From Phaeoceros laevis (Eukaryota > Anthocerotophyta > Anthocerotopsida > Notothyladales), in NCBI GenBank assembly GCA_049999765.1, contig JBNGIQ010009343.1, positions 41,439 through 94,709 of the forward strand: 53,271 nt of DNA, in the 5' to 3' direction. Below are positions 1-10,033 of this stretch, in pieces. Each line of letters begins with the position of its first letter. Position 1 is the stretch's first letter. The position numbers and the translations under genes are program-made. The notes beneath the pieces were generated by a model. That model was given only the letters and a program-made list of their open reading frames with translations. It was not told the origin of the DNA and searched no databases.

Positions 1-1234
1 GCGGCGTGGGGTATGCCTGCTCCAGGGCAGGGCGCCATCGGGGCCTGCGGGGTGTTGGCTCGCAGCACCTGGCATGAGGTAAATCATATGCTTGCTTGCT
101 GGCATTTGTGGAAATGTGTTTTATTTGCATGTGCGAATAGGAAGGGTCCAGTCCTTGTGGAGGTCCCCGCACACAGTTTGACAGACCAGTCTGCCTTTCT
201 GGCAATGTCAATGGCCTTGCTAAGGCCAAAACAGCGGGAGGCATGGAGGCGCGGCCGCGGGGAGTATGATGGGGGCTGGAACGGCTTCAAGAGTTAGGTC
301 AAGTCCTTATCTGGCCCGCCAGATTTTGAGCCTTAGCGCAACTATCGGAATGGCACCTGGAGCTGGCGCTGAACCACGGCAGAGGCTGCGCCTGGCAATG
401 GATCATGGCTGCTGGTGCAGGAGGCCAGCCGCTCGTTGCTGGTGCAGGAGACGAAGCCGCACGAGCGACTGGCCTGGAGGAGCCTTCAAGCATGGCTATC
501 GACGAGTGAGGCAGCGGCGCTACGGTGGAGCTTTGAGGGAGGCCGGACTGCAGCATGCTTGGCCTGCAGGCCAGGGCTGGCCTGCCACCTCCTGGTCGTA
601 GGAGGCATGGAGCTACATCTGAATTACCAGTATTAGCTACAGCAGCTGTTGTACTGTTCTGTCATAGACCGGTCGTGGAGTGTGAACATTTGCGGCAGAA
701 TAATTGATGTTCTACAATTTTTTCAAGACTCGCTCTGTCCGGAGAGGAAGCCTTACTTGCTCGGTAGGCTTCTGGAGGCAGCAAGCACAGAGCACCTCAG
801 CCGCTGCGAGCTAGCTATTTCGCTGCTGGCATGCGTTTTAGGCCTCTAGGAAGAAAGCGCTTCCAGACAAGTTAGCTGGACAAGATTTAGCTCCAGCCAG
901 TCTACTCTCGGAAATTTCGCCGCGCCTAGCAGCAGGAGCAGTTGTCATCCTTCTTTCCTTGTCGTTGGCCTCAGGTGAGTCGGCCTCAGGTGAGTCGGCC
1001 TCAGGTGAGTCGGTATCTGCTTAGCTGCTTAGCCTGGGTGCGGGCTTGCGTGGGTTGTCTCTCGTTGTTTTGTTAGTTAACTTAGTTCTGGCCTGGCTTG
1101 CCGAGCATTCGGCTGTGCTATTCATATATAATAAACTTTCAATCGAATACAAACTATACTATCTACTTGCTCCTTCCCAACCTACTTTATTTTCTTTAGT
1201 ACACAACCATGATATTCGACATCAACTATTTTTA
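1..1234. other. Gene-poor left edge with a short tandem repeat
   Basis: No reading frame here resembles a protein I recognise. The first 45 bases could encode PAPGQGAIG, which resembles a short motif of porphobilinogen deaminase, but the match stops at once. An AT-rich stretch near 1117-1140 contains an AATAAA-like signal. It could be a 3' end or an eroded repeat, and nothing more can be supported. Confidence 0.4.
967..1011 (+). repeat. Three 15-bp tandem repeats, each a perfect 5' splice consensus
   Basis: The unit GGCCTCAGGTGAGTC occurs three times in a row without change. Each copy contains CAG|GTGAGT, a consensus-strength plant 5' splice site. The pyrimidine-rich bases just upstream, followed by CAG, also resemble a 3' splice site. 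No exon is recognisable on either side. Confidence 0.9.
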
Positions 1235-2664
1235 TTATGTGAGACAATTGCTTGGTTGGAATGCTAATTGTGAATTCACGTCATCGTAAATCACCCAAGC
1301 ATCACGTTGTTGTCTATTGCCGAAGTAGTTTTTAAAGCTTTCGGTAGTATGCCTTATTATGAGTAAGCAATAGTGCCTACTACCATTGCTCATGGTCACC
1401 CATCCCCATGTGTTTTTTGTTGCAATGTTCCATTTAGCACCACCTTGAAATTCAAAACTAAGCATCGGAAATGAGATGTTGTCTGTGTTTGTGCATATTT
1501 TAAAGAAAGGGTGGCTTGAGTTCAAAATAAAGCCTTGAAGTTTTTTCTTGTATACCTTGGATAGTGGATCAAATGCTGTTGGGTGTAGCCAAGTATATGA
1601 GTACCCACTGTCAATACTTGTGCCTCCAGTACCGTTGATGTTGATCTGAAATGTTGAATGAGGAATTGACACACGAACATTATCCAAATAGATGTTGATT
1701 ATGTTCACATAATAAGTATTAACTTTATGTTTATCAATTGTGTTCCGGACAAGTTTTGTGTATTGGGCGGAAGGAACTTTTTGTATAGCAGCATCTCCAA
1801 AAATCAATGAGCCTTCTTTTTTCACCGCACCATCTATAGTATTCGGAAAACAATACCCGAACATCTTTTTAATGAGGTTGCGGTTTGCAAGCTGCGATAT
1901 AAAGGAAGTAGAACCTCTACCAAGTTCAAGGATTCCTGCTGCATCGGGATTGAATACGCCTAGGATTGATACACTCCTTGACCAAAAGTGAAATTTTGAA
2001 TGGTGACACCTCTTGTGCCCCCTGAATTTAGTGTCAGCTCGTCGGTTGATACAATCCCTTTTGAATGATCCCCATCCATGTAATCTATACGGTACCAATA
2101 AGTTTCTTTTGACTGGTAAATGTCACACTTCCGTTCAACTCGGGGCGAGTCTTGCTTTGTGCAAATGTTGTCGTCGCAACTTGATTGACGAAATGTTGTT
2201 GACTTTTTGGAATTGAAGTTCAGAACTCTACGAGTAGGGTTGTAGCACTCAACATAATCAGCATCTTGAACCCACATCCAACTGCTACCTGTATCAATAG
2301 TAACTTTCAGGTGCTGGCTCGGTTTTCCGATAACGATCTCAGTATAGAAAATTGGAGCTTTTGATACTCCTATCTTTCCCTCGAAGCTCTGTACATTAGT
2401 CTCCATTTTTTGCATTCTGGCAAGGTTATAGCGTAGAAGTCCTTCAACATGATCTTTATAAGTAGTTGTTAGATGTTTCTCCAATTCATATAGAGGCATG
2501 TAAAAACTGGTCAAATTTTCATTTACATTTCTCCCTTCTTGTGTATACGTGAGTTTTGGAGCACTTTTGAATGGTCTTGCAGACTCCGCTATATGTGAAG
2601 ACAACAGGATAAGACAAGCAAGCAAAAAGATGGATAGACTTGACGATGTTCGAAAGTTCCTCAT
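1235..2664 (-). pseudogene. Nepenthesin-type aspartic protease (A1B) with a frameshift
   Basis: Two minus-strand frames together give a full-length plant A1B aspartic endopeptidase of about 475 residues. The N-terminus (ATG at 2664, preferred over the ATG at 2691) has a hydrophobic signal peptide followed by a propeptide-like stretch. The first frame carries the first catalytic motif DTGSS. The second carries AGILELGRG, the second catalytic motif DSG and the family C-terminal PSNC. The frames meet near 1960-1985, where the first ends at TAG. One missing base there, in the codon just before GVFNPD, would explain the break. Both catalytic Asp residues survive and there is no other stop, so it is a very recent pseudogene, an allele or a sequencing error. 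No intron is needed. Base composition is more AT-rich than in the gene block on the right. Secreted proteolysis is inferred from the family. Confidence 0.8.
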
Positions 2665-2765
2665 TGTAAGCTGAATATTGAATAGAGTCATAAGTGAGCT
2701 AGGCTATGATACATATGGACTTTTGGACCTATCAAGCACATAGTAGAGTTTCTTCTTCTTCTTCT

Positions 2766-2781
2766 TTATAGCTATATAGAC
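2766..2781 (-). promoter_or_regulatory. Candidate TATA box of the aspartic protease gene
   Basis: On the minus strand TCTATATAGCTATAAAG lies about 105 bases upstream of the chosen ATG (2664). It is followed by a GAA-repeat tract typical of plant 5' leaders. Its position and form fit a core promoter; function is inferred. Confidence 0.45.
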
Positions 2782-2784
2782 TTT

Positions 2785-3712
2785 GAAGTTAAGGGTATGT
2801 GTATTTTATGTTTAGTGATCTTACAATAGAATGTTCTTCAAACTTAGCTTCACTTGCCTTTCTCTTTCTTGGCAAGTTGGCAACAATGAAAATTTAATTT
2901 TGGATTATATAATGCTTATACTAATATTAGATTCATTTCCATGATCCTAATGGATATGGGATCTTCAGATAGCTAAGACTTGTTCTCAAAGGGATTTAGC
3001 ACTTCCCTTCGTTGTTGAAGGTGCCGAGTTATTAACCTTCGCTGTCCAGCCTCGCTTGCTGTTGTAGTAGCAACAGCAAGAGTCAAGCTACGATGTCCTT
3101 AAATTTCATAGGACCTTGGTCCTATTCACCCATGCAAGTGATGACAGCATCTCTGAATTTGAAAGAGAAGGAATGGCACGCCCAGTAGGTTCCAGAATTG
3201 GACAACACTACAATCGTCCTCAAGATTCTTGGAAGATACTCTAGTCTAGCCTCTTCCTTACAATGTCATAGGCTAGATTGAAGAAATTGAAGGGTGTTGC
3301 AAATCATAAACACCCTTGGCACTAATGATAGATTGGACTATATATATGTAGACATCATGCAGCGAAGCCAAGGAATCAATGAGAACATTCTGGTGTAACT
3401 CTCGAGCTTTAGCCTTGTATCCAAAATCTTGGGAGAGTTTCAAGCGCCAGATTGACCTTGTATCCAAAATCTTGGGAGAGTTTCAAGCGCCAGATTGACA
3501 GCTTATTGCATATGACGCCTGAAGTGGTGGAGTTCTCCGAACTTTTGTCGTCATGAAATCGTGCATGTTGTTGAACTTTTGTCATCATGAAATCGTGCAT
3601 GTTCCTCAAACGCCTCCTTGACCTCTACTCATGGCACACATTACAAAGCACCTCTAAGAGTAGTTGGAAGTGTGTTTAGTCCACGATGGCTGAAACACAG
3701 ACCGCCAGTATG
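2785..3712. other. Intergenic, AT-rich, with two direct duplications
   Basis: No coding sequence is supported. A 43-bp unit is duplicated in tandem at 3413-3498, and a 34-bp unit at 3540-3607 (copies differ by a few bases). TTTTAGAGGCA is repeated at about 3714-3739, next to the end of the GRDP pseudogene. Confidence 0.6.
3413..3498. repeat. 43-bp direct tandem duplication
   Basis: Two adjacent identical 43-bp copies, 3413-3455 and 3456-3498, each beginning CCTTGTATCC. They lie in non-coding DNA. Confidence 0.9.
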
Positions 3713-3714
3713 TT

Positions 3715-5336
3715 TTAGAGGCAGTATTTTTTAGAGGCACTCATCTTCGTACTCCACGCTGGCACTCGGGGGGTTTTCAACAGCCAATCCCCTTGTGTTG
3801 GCAAGCCTTTCAGAAGTTTGAGATGCACGAAAAGCCTGGACTTGCTGTTACTTCTCACGCGTACGTTCCTGGCTCCAACCACCACGATGTGTGCCTGAAA
3901 GGCCGCTGCTGTTGATCAGTCATGAGATGGAGGAGGTGCTTACAAGCAGTTTTCGTGCGCCGTGCACCCAAGGAAGCTGTCATGTCAGGTACCTCCAGGA
4001 ACTCCCGACGTGTGAGGTTAGACTGGTGCTCGAGATCGGGAGCAGAATGTATTGAGAACGCTGTGGACACCGGACGATATGGCGATGGCGCTGGTACCTC
4101 CCCTCGATACAAGGCCCCTGCCCGCATATAATCCTGCCCGAAGACTTGTCCCCAAAGTGCGCAAGTGGCAGCATAGCCAACATCCAGCTTCTGGCCCTTG
4201 GTCCGATCAACCACGCTGTCATCGTGGCCGAAAGCTTTGCCAATTAGCTTTGTGGTGTCGGCCTGGTAGGCTACAGGCCTACCAGGCCTACCAGGCCTAC
4301 TAGGGCTCAGCTGGTGGGCATGCCAGAACAGGTCGATGTCGTAGGTAGGCACCAGAAACACATTCCCCACCCTGCCGAGATACTGGAGGCGAGCGAGATG
4401 GAGGAAGGCTTTGTAGCGCATCAAGGAGGCGTTCAAGAAGCTGGGGTCTGACATGTAGCTAGAGGCGGGACACCTTGAAAACGTACAGGGATCACGGCAG
4501 TCAGACATGTCTGCTGTCAAGAACACCACAGGCTACTTGAGGCAAAGTTTTCCACCTGATACGCAAAGCATCTTTGCCTGGCGACTGCTTCAACCAAATT
4601 GTAGCCAGCTTGGGGCTCACTTGCACTGCTTTCCTGTTGTGGCAGCTGCTGCACCTGAGAATTTCCTTCTGGTTGAGGGACAACCCAAGGTCTGGCATCG
4701 TCAAAAGCACTGAGATTCAGGCTGTATGGCTCATCCTTGTAACGTGTTCCCCAGAGTTCCCTGGTTTTGAGCCTGGCGATGGCCACACCGTGAGCTGCAC
4801 CTGAGAGAAGAGGGGCGTCGATGGTTTTCGCAAAACGTCTAAAGTTCACAATCTTTTGCATACTCAACCTGTGCAAAGGACACCAGTCGGACACTGGAGA
4901 ACTTCACAAAATAGTACAGATGGACAATTTTCCTCAAGAAGAAAAAGGCAGGCAACGCATCAGGTGCTCACTGGGTTCAGCCGATGGCAGAGCCAGATCA
5001 AGGCACAGTCGAGGGGAGGAACGAGATTATCTTTCTCCTCCGCCGCCAAAGGGAGCCAGAATGTATTGTATCTGGAGGTGCCGATCCACATCCCAAGCTC
5101 ATCGGGAATTAGCCATTCCTGCCTAAATTTGGTGGCCCAGGCAGCATTTTCTCATCAAAAGAATACCTGTCAATTGCTTTGCGGATGGCTGCATCTCTCC
5201 AGAAGTGGCTAGGTTGCCGTTCCACCTCGGAGAGCAAAGCGAGCTGGATTTTGACAGCTTCGATGAGATCCACACTGATCTCGATGCTCTGGGCGGCTTG
5301 CCATTCCTTCTCTCCAGAGGTCAGATGTGCCGCCAT
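3715..5336 (-). pseudogene. Glycine-rich domain-containing protein (GRDP), copy 1, truncated and frameshifted
   Basis: Five exons of a plant GRDP (DUF1399 family; linked to stress and hormone responses in Arabidopsis) can be aligned: 5336-5167 (ATG at 5336, EISVDLIEAVK), 5071-4972 (NTFWLPLAAEE, VPPLDCALIWLCHRLNP), 4868-4556 (YKDEPYSLNL), 4473-3993 (VPTYDIDLFWHAHQLSP, then DRTKGQKLD) and 3894-3715 (start of the C2-like region, VVVGARNV). Splice sites are GT-AG. Compared with copy 2 (10867-14148), exon 3 has 4 extra bases that bring TAG into frame, and exon 4 has 4 extra bases after its acceptor. Each breaks the frame, and together they do not restore it. CCTACCAGG units also expand exon 4 at 4271-4302. 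The C2-like region stops early and the glycine-rich tail is absent. A non-functional remnant is the best reading. Confidence 0.75.
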
Positions 5337-6135
5337 CGTCCTCCTGTGTCGATGGATCGAGCTCTCATGGCATGCAAATGGAAATCATATAGAAATTGTG
5401 TCATGCTGTTGCTGCCACAACTGGGAGACTTCAGGACGAAGAACAACTGGGAGCTTCGGCACCAAGGCAAACTAAAGGTATAGGGGGTAGGGGTGGGCCC
5501 CTTTATCCCATTTAGGTCGATTCTGTCTGAAGTCAACCTGTACCCTCTGAAAAAGAATGAAATTGCTGGCTTTGTTTATTGTTGATTGATATTTCTAGCA
5601 CATCCTGAGTCCTGATCGGTGGCAAAAGCAGAGCCACAGTCAGGAGGGAAGTGAAGTGTGTTACTAAAAGCCTTACTAGTAGAAGATGCCAACAACGTAA
5701 GGTTCCAACCTACACCAGAGTTCTCCACTCCTAATCAATTCAGCTACCTTCAGCTCTTCTTTCTGAGGCCTTCCTTTTCAAAATTCTGCTCAAGGTTCGT
5801 AGAAGCTAGGCTCATGGCCAAAGCCGCACCATAATGATATCCATACATTATTGGGATTACACTGCTTATCACTGTTGGCTGTTGATGGCTGTAACCTGTG
5901 ACTAGGAATCAGCTTGTCTACGAAAATTTTGTTAGCAGTACATCACAACAAGTTCATCGAAGGTGTCGTCCGAGTCTGGTGAACCCATGCAGTCACATTC
6001 CAGGGTGCACTGGTTCGCTACTGGAGTGGTACTGCTGAGTACTATCATGCACTGGACTGCTACTGCTGCAACCGCTGCTGCTACTGCTGAAAAGTCCTAC
6101 AGTTGCTCCACGTAGAATTGCGCACTACCAACGGG
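5337..6135. other. Intergenic spacer between GRDP copy 1 and the PPR gene
   Basis: No gene is supported. It should hold the divergent upstream regions of the GRDP remnant (minus) and the PPR gene (plus). A CTG/CTA-rich stretch at 6040-6090 is low complexity. An in-frame TGA at 6088 rules out an N-terminal extension of the PPR protein. Confidence 0.5.
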
Positions 6136-9100
6136 ATGCAGCACCAGCGGTTTTGGACGCCAACAGCTGGGGGGCAGGCCCACACCTTGGAGCTGAAGGG
6201 GAGTTTGAATGTGCCTCTGCGGCAATGGATTTACACAACCCGCACAATCGTGCCGTGCAGTTGCTTAGCAGCCAAGCTTGGCATACCGGACAATAGCAGT
6301 GCAGGAGAGCGGCAAGAGTTGTTGTGGAGGCAGTACTTCCTGGACCCCACATTGTGGTGGGACTGCAGGACGAACAAGAAGAGCGTCCGCTCTCCCGACT
6401 TCAGGCACAAGGAGTCCAAGGAGCCCCTGTGGCTGAACACCTTGTACAAGCCTGACTGGGTGGATGCGCAACTGGCTGTCTTGGACAACCAGGTTGGACG
6501 CTCTGCTCAGCCTACATCCAACCCCTTGTTGCATCATAATGCTGCCGCTCCGACGGTGCCAGAGTGCCAAGGGTACGGAACGGCTCAGGCTGTAATTGAA
6601 CAACTTTGTGAGAATGGGCAACTAAGTCGAGCAGTTGACGCTTTGATCGTCTTGGCGGAGACACAATCTCGTGTGTCCTCCTCTCTGCTGTACAGAGTCA
6701 TCCGGAGGTGTGGAGCTGAAAAAAATCTGGTGTTGGGGCGACGACTTGATGATCTCACTGTCAAGCTTGGGTACGGATCCAACCCATTTTTGGGAAACCA
6801 TCTCTTGCGCATGTATGCAAGTCAAGGCCGGTTACAGGAGGCGATGCAGGTGTTCAAAAGGGTGGCCACACCTGATGTCTTCATGTGGTTCTCCATCATA
6901 TCTGCACATGTTGAAGAGGGGAAACCTAGTGAGGCCATTCAACTGTACCATGAGATGCGTGGATCAAGTTTGGAGCCCAATAGTCACATTTTTGTCGCTG
7001 CCCTGCAAGCTTGTGCAAGAGCGGAAGATGTGCAATCTGGCAGGCAGGTGCATGCGGATGTGTTGGAGAGTGGCATTCTGCTTAACTCTTTTGTTTGCAA
7101 CTGCCTGGTGGACATGTATGCAAAATGTGGGGAATTGGAAGTTGCACGCGAAGTGTTTGACAGTCTGTCTACAAGGGGTGCGGTAACATGGAATGTTATG
7201 ATAAATGGGTATGCTCAGCACGGGCTCGGTTCCCAGGCGCTCGCATTGTATGCAAGTATGGAGCAGGAAGGCCTGATTTTACCGAACAGTGTTACGTTTG
7301 CTTGCCTCCTGAAGGCTTGTGCAAGTGCTGGTGCTCTACATCAAGGCAGGCAGCTACATTCAGAAATCGTAGAGAGAGGACTACATGAAGGTGACGTGGT
7401 CCTGGGCACTTGTCTCGTAAATATGTATGCAAAATGTGGCCAGTTGGAAGATGCACGCAAAGTGTTTGACAGGCTGGCCACAAAGGATGCGGCAACATGG
7501 AATGCCATGATAAATGGGTATGCTGAGCATGGGCTCGGTTCCCAGGCCCTGACGTTGTATGAAATGATGGAGCAGGAAGGCCTGATTTTAGCAGACCGTG
7601 TTACGTATGTTTGCCTCCTGAAAGCTTGTGCAAGTGCTGGTGCTCTACAGCAGGGCAGGCAGCTGCATTCAGGGATCAATATGAGACAACTGCTTGAAGG
7701 TGACATAGTACTGGGCACTTGTCTCGTAAATATGTATGCAAAATGTGGCCAGTTGGAAGATGCGCGCAAAGTGTTTGACACTGTGGCCACAAGGGATGCG
7801 GTAACATGGACTGCTATGATTAATGGGTATGCTGAGCACGGACTTGCTCCCCAGGCACTCGCATTGTATGCAAAGATGGAGCAAGAAGGTCTGATTTTGG
7901 CAGACAGTTCTGCGTTTGCTTGCCTTCTGAAAGCTTGTGCAAGTGCTGGTGCTCTACAGCAGGGCAGGAAGCTGCATTCAGGGATCATAATGAGACAATT
8001 GCTTGAAGGTGACATAGTACTAGGGAACTGTCTTGTAAATATGTATGCAAAATGTGGCCAGTTGGAAGATGCTCGCAAAGTGTTTGACAGTCTGTACACA
8101 AGGGATGCGGTAACATGGACTGTCATGATAAGTGGGTATGCTGAGCATGGGTTGGGTCCCCAGGCGCTCACATTGTATGCAAGGATGGAGCAGGAAGGCC
8201 TGATTTTAGCAGACCGTGTTACGTATGTTTGCCTCCTGAAAGCTTGTGCAAGTGCTGGTGCTTTACAGCAGGGCAGGCAGCTGCATGCAGGAATTGTAAA
8301 AAGAAAATTGCTTGAAGGTGACATAGTACTAGGCAATTGCCTCATAGATATGTATACAAAATTTGGCCAGTTGGAAGATGCACGCAAAGTTTTTGACGGT
8401 CTGTCCACAAAGGATGCGGTAACATGGGGTACCATGATAAATGGGTATGGTAGAAACAATGAAGGCCACAAAGCTATAGCTTGTTTCGAAGAGATGATGG
8501 TGGCTGGTATTCAGCCTAACGACAGCACATTCGTTTGCCTTCTGGTAGCATGCAGTAATTCGGGGCTGGTCAGTAAGGGTCGGCAGTATTTTGATGCCAT
8601 GGTGAAACAGCATGGCCTCAATCCGACAACTAAGCATCACGTGTGCATGGTTGATCTTCTTGGGCGGGCAGGCCATTTAGGTGAGGCGGAGAAGGTGCTG
8701 ACATCAGCTTGGTGTGAAAACGATGCTGTTGGGTTGATGTCATTGCTGAATGCCTGCAAGAGTCATGGGGATATAGAGCGGGGAACACGGTGTTTTGAAA
8801 GTCTTGTTGAGCTGGATCCTCAGCACGCCGGTGCATATGTGCTCATGGCCAATATGTACGCAGATGCAGGTAGGTGGGCGGATGTAGATAGAATCGAAAG
8901 GTTGAGAAAGTTGGCAGGAGCTAACAAGAAACCTGCAGTGGCAGGTATTGAGGTGAACAAGCAGGTGCATACATTTGTTGTGGGGGAAGAAAAGGGTGAC
9001 CTTTCATGCAAGGTTCGGAGCACAAATGAACAATTGAAGGAGGAAGGGAACCATGTACCACACACCAAGCTGGTGTTGAAGCCAGTGTCTGAGAAGGAGA

Positions 9101-9330
9101 AGGAAGATCAACTGTGTGGGCATGCTGAGAAGCTAGCGTTGGCGTTTGGTCTCTTGAACACTCCCAGTGGCACACCTCTGCTGGTAACAAAAAACCTGCG
9201 GATGTGCAGGGACTGCCACTCTTCCACCGAGATTATGTCAAGGGTTGAAAAGAGGGACATCGTTGTACGGGACGCACACCGTGTGCACCGATTCGAGGCA
9301 GGGTCTTGTAGCTGTAAGGGTCGACATTGA
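6136..9330 (+). CDS. PLS-class PPR protein with N-terminal PDF motif and DYW-like C-terminus
   Basis: A 1064-residue intronless protein; the ATG at 6136 is the first after an in-frame TGA at 6088. Residues 63-113 resemble the PDF motif of plant organellar single-stranded-DNA-binding (OSB) proteins (LWRQYFLDP, WWDCRTNK, PDFRHK, PLWL). PPR motifs run from about 190 to 870, including five 103-residue blocks built around LVNMYAKCGQLEDARKVFD. E/E+ regions follow, then a DYW-type cytidine deaminase domain. HAE (996-998) and CRDCH (1024-1028) keep the zinc and catalytic pattern HxE...CxxCH, and CSC at 1058-1060 keeps the second zinc site. The last four residues are KGRH where family members have GDYW. 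Family role: C-to-U editing of an organelle transcript. The target, and activity despite the altered tail, are unknown. Organelle import is likely, although no clear transit peptide stands out. The gene stands alone between two GRDP remnants. Confidence 0.92.
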   Translation: MQHQRFWTPTAGGQAHTLELKGSLNVPLRQWIYTTRTIVPCSCLAAKLGIPDNSSAGERQELLWRQYFLDPTLWWDCRTNKKSVRSPDFRHKESKEPLWLNTLYKPDWVDAQLAVLDNQVGRSAQPTSNPLLHHNAAAPTVPECQGYGTAQAVIEQLCENGQLSRAVDALIVLAETQSRVSSSLLYRVIRRCGAEKNLVLGRRLDDLTVKLGYGSNPFLGNHLLRMYASQGRLQEAMQVFKRVATPDVFMWFSIISAHVEEGKPSEAIQLYHEMRGSSLEPNSHIFVAALQACARAEDVQSGRQVHADVLESGILLNSFVCNCLVDMYAKCGELEVAREVFDSLSTRGAVTWNVMINGYAQHGLGSQALALYASMEQEGLILPNSVTFACLLKACASAGALHQGRQLHSEIVERGLHEGDVVLGTCLVNMYAKCGQLEDARKVFDRLATKDAATWNAMINGYAEHGLGSQALTLYEMMEQEGLILADRVTYVCLLKACASAGALQQGRQLHSGINMRQLLEGDIVLGTCLVNMYAKCGQLEDARKVFDTVATRDAVTWTAMINGYAEHGLAPQALALYAKMEQEGLILADSSAFACLLKACASAGALQQGRKLHSGIIMRQLLEGDIVLGNCLVNMYAKCGQLEDARKVFDSLYTRDAVTWTVMISGYAEHGLGPQALTLYARMEQEGLILADRVTYVCLLKACASAGALQQGRQLHAGIVKRKLLEGDIVLGNCLIDMYTKFGQLEDARKVFDGLSTKDAVTWGTMINGYGRNNEGHKAIACFEEMMVAGIQPNDSTFVCLLVACSNSGLVSKGRQYFDAMVKQHGLNPTTKHHVCMVDLLGRAGHLGEAEKVLTSAWCENDAVGLMSLLNACKSHGDIERGTRCFESLVELDPQHAGAYVLMANMYADAGRWADVDRIERLRKLAGANKKPAVAGIEVNKQVHTFVVGEEKGDLSCKVRSTNEQLKEEGNHVPHTKLVLKPVSEKEKEDQLCGHAEKLALAFGLLNTPSGTPLLVTKNLRMCRDCHSSTEIMSRVEKRDIVVRDAHRVHRFEAGSCSCKGRH
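7102..8460 (+). repeat. Exact 309-bp tandem periodicity inside the PPR gene
   Basis: Five successive blocks start at 7102, 7411, 7720, 8029 and 8338, always 309 bp (103 codons) apart, each opening with a Cys codon before L(V/I)(D/N)MY. Much of the third base sequence is also conserved, which points to duplication or gene conversion more recent than the origin of the PPR array. The fifth block diverges after about 8450. Confidence 0.95.
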
Positions 9331-9820
9331 GCGAGAAAAAAATTGGCAACTGAAACAGTTCGACCACCCACCTGCCATTAGTCATCCAAGTGTGTCATCG
9401 TGTACAACTGGAGGGTCAAGTCAGCGGGTTTGGTAAACGGGCACTCGCAATAGGCAGTGGTAACTCGGGCTACCCTTCAAAAACTTCAAAATGGGCGACG
9501 GTGCGACTGTCCAAGAACTCCTCGAGGACTTCGTACACTTTGCAGAAGGATTGCACCCTCTTCCAAGACTGAAAGTCACCAAATTGCAAACTGCATATTA
9601 ACAGCCCGCCCCACCCCCATTGCAGTGTCCTCCCAAGGCTAAATCCGAGTCTTTGTAGTGCTTTTCTTGTAGTTTTTTTGGTGGTTCCTACACAATAGCA
9701 TTTACAATTATATCATCGCTAACTTGTATACTGGTACTAGACGGCAATCACCCTTCCCTCCACCCATTCCAAGTTAGAGATATAAACAATTTAAACCAGT
9801 AAGAGTCATGTAATGGAGGA

Positions 9821-9870
9821 GCCCATGTGGTTGGGTTCTTCGAGTGCCCATGTGGTTGGGTTCTTCGAGT
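9821..9870. repeat. 25-bp tandem duplication
   Basis: Two identical adjacent copies (9821-9845 and 9846-9870) of a unit starting GCCCATGTGG, in non-coding DNA. Confidence 0.9.
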
Positions 9871-10000
9871 GGGAAGGGCAATTTTGGGGTTCAATCTCCG
9901 GACTGCTTTTATTTTACCTCGCGCTCGCGCTCACGGTCTCTCATTAAAAGGAACAATACCGGAATCCGCCCATCCATCCCACACAATTTAAACCATTTAA

Positions 10001-10033
10001 ACACTCTCTCTCTCCCTATTGTAGAGAGAGTGT
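10001..10033. repeat. Short perfect inverted repeat (hairpin)
   Basis: ACACTCTCTCT at 10001-10011 pairs with AGAGAGAGTGT at 10023-10033, leaving an 11-base loop. It could be a transcript hairpin or a trace of a small element. There is no run of T to suggest a terminator. Confidence 0.6.

Noticed and set aside
1-60. PAPGQGAIG encoded at the left edge, like part of porphobilinogen deaminase
   Set aside because: Only nine residues match; the next residues are unlike the family and no further exon is found. A search of sequence left of the window would settle it.
7341-8471. 376-residue antisense open frame inside the PPR gene
   Set aside because: It follows the 309-bp repeats in the reverse strand, repeats with them and has no domain; a shadow of the repeated coding sequence.
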